Below are positions 6,113 through 6,472 of a stretch of 6,472 nt of DNA, piece by piece. Within the stretch, counting starts at the first letter, position 1. The number at the start of each line of letters is the position of its first letter. The translations under genes and the position numbers were made by a program. Below the pieces are notes generated by a model. It had not been told where the DNA came from. It saw nothing but the letters and a program-made list of their open reading frames with translations, and ran no database searches. The stretch comes from Pseudomonadales bacterium (GTDB lineage: Bacteria; Pseudomonadota; Gammaproteobacteria; Steroidobacterales; Steroidobacteraceae): NCBI GenBank assembly GCA_020442965.1, contig JAGRJB010000270.1, forward strand, positions 1 to 6,472, in the 5' to 3' direction.

Positions 6113-6127
6113 GAGTGAGATGATCCG

Positions 6128-6415
6128 ATGACGACTATCTACGTGGGCAATTTGCCCTTCAATGCCACCGACGAGGATGTGAAGGTCTTATTCGAACGTC
6201 ACGGCGCGGTGGAATCCGTCAAGCTCGTCAGCGATCGCGAAACCGGCAGGCCGCGCGGTTTCGGGTTTGTCGAGATGGCCGCGGCCGAAGCACAAGCTGC
6301 GATCCAGGGATTGAATGGCTATCAGATGAATGGCCGGCCGCTGCGAGTCAACGAAGCGCAGGAGCGTGTGCCGCGCGGGCCGCGCCAGGGCGGCGGCGGC
6401 AACTATCGTCGCTGA
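6128..6415 (+). CDS. Single-RRM RNA-binding protein
   Basis: A 95-aa protein consisting of one RNA recognition motif and a short basic tail. RNP2 is IYVGNL (residues 4-9) and RNP1 is RGFGFVEM (43-50). The aromatic residues Y5, F45 and F47 are the canonical RNA-stacking positions. Residues about 80-95 are Arg/Gly-rich (PRGPRQGGGGNYRR), as in cold-inducible glycine-rich RRM proteins of proteobacteria and cyanobacteria. It should bind single-stranded RNA in the cytoplasm, perhaps as an RNA chaperone in cold or stress; the targets are unknown. ATG 6128 directly precedes the first beta strand, with a modest GAGA at 6117-6120 as ribosome site. It lies 89 bases after the DUF1838 gene, behind a T-tract and hairpins, so it is probably a separate transcription unit, and it ends before a strong terminator. 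Confidence 0.93.
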   Translation: MTTIYVGNLPFNATDEDVKVLFERHGAVESVKLVSDRETGRPRGFGFVEMAAAEAQAAIQGLNGYQMNGRPLRVNEAQERVPRGPRQGGGGNYRR

Positions 6416-6440
6416 GCCGGCACAGTACTGCCAACTCATC

Positions 6441-6470
6441 AGACCCCGCCGCGTGCGGGGTCTTTTTTTT
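6441..6470 (+). terminator. Strong intrinsic terminator of the RRM gene
   Basis: AGACCCCGC (6441-6449) and GCGGGGTCT (6455-6463) form a perfect 9-bp GC-rich stem around the 5-base loop CGCGT, followed at once by eight T (6463-6470). It begins 25 bases after the RRM stop codon. It is a textbook rho-independent terminator on the plus strand. Confidence 0.93.
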
Positions 6471-6472
6471 GC

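Noticed and set aside
6423..6430. Palindrome CAGTACTG between the RRM stop and the terminator
   Set aside because: It is only 8 bp, with no matching copy and no context to suggest a binding site.
1..6472. Mobile elements, CRISPR arrays, tRNA or rRNA genes
   Set aside because: I found no transposase or integrase motifs, terminal repeats, spaced direct repeats, or tRNA/rRNA-like sequence.

Overview
This is a GC-rich bacterial window. Third codon positions in the genes are mostly G or C, which also explains the long antisense shadow ORFs. The gene content suggests a proteobacterium, most likely a gammaproteobacterium: a biosynthetic SpeA-type arginine decarboxylase, a half-size GDT1/UPF0016 membrane protein, a DUF1838 lipoprotein and a small RRM protein. 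I cannot place it more precisely from sequence alone.

Layout from left to right. Positions 1-267 hold no gene I can name, although the speA reading frame stays open to the window edge. speA (start probably GTG 268, stop 2205) is followed after 18 bases by a 95-aa GDT1/UPF0016 transporter gene (2224-2511); the two look co-transcribed. A two-domain vicinal-oxygen-chelate (VOC, glyoxalase/dioxygenase-like) protein lies on the minus strand (2519-3574), and its stop is 7 bases from the transporter stop. A 47-base divergent promoter region separates it from a tight plus-strand operon: a class I SAM methyltransferase (3622-4734), a 124-aa protein with a predicted coiled coil (4738-5112) and a DUF1838 lipoprotein (5127-6038). 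A structured leader with a U-tract and a possible sigma70-type promoter precedes a 95-aa single-RRM RNA-binding protein (6128-6415). The window closes with a very good intrinsic terminator (6441-6470).

Two functional themes are visible. The left part makes agmatine for polyamine synthesis and probably moves Mn2+/Ca2+ or H+. The centre is a four-gene divergent cassette (VOC protein, methyltransferase, small coiled-coil protein, DUF1838 lipoprotein) whose tight spacing suggests one unknown pathway. It is the best candidate here for an undescribed system, but its substrate cannot be read from the sequence. The RRM gene looks like an independent, post-transcriptionally regulated unit.
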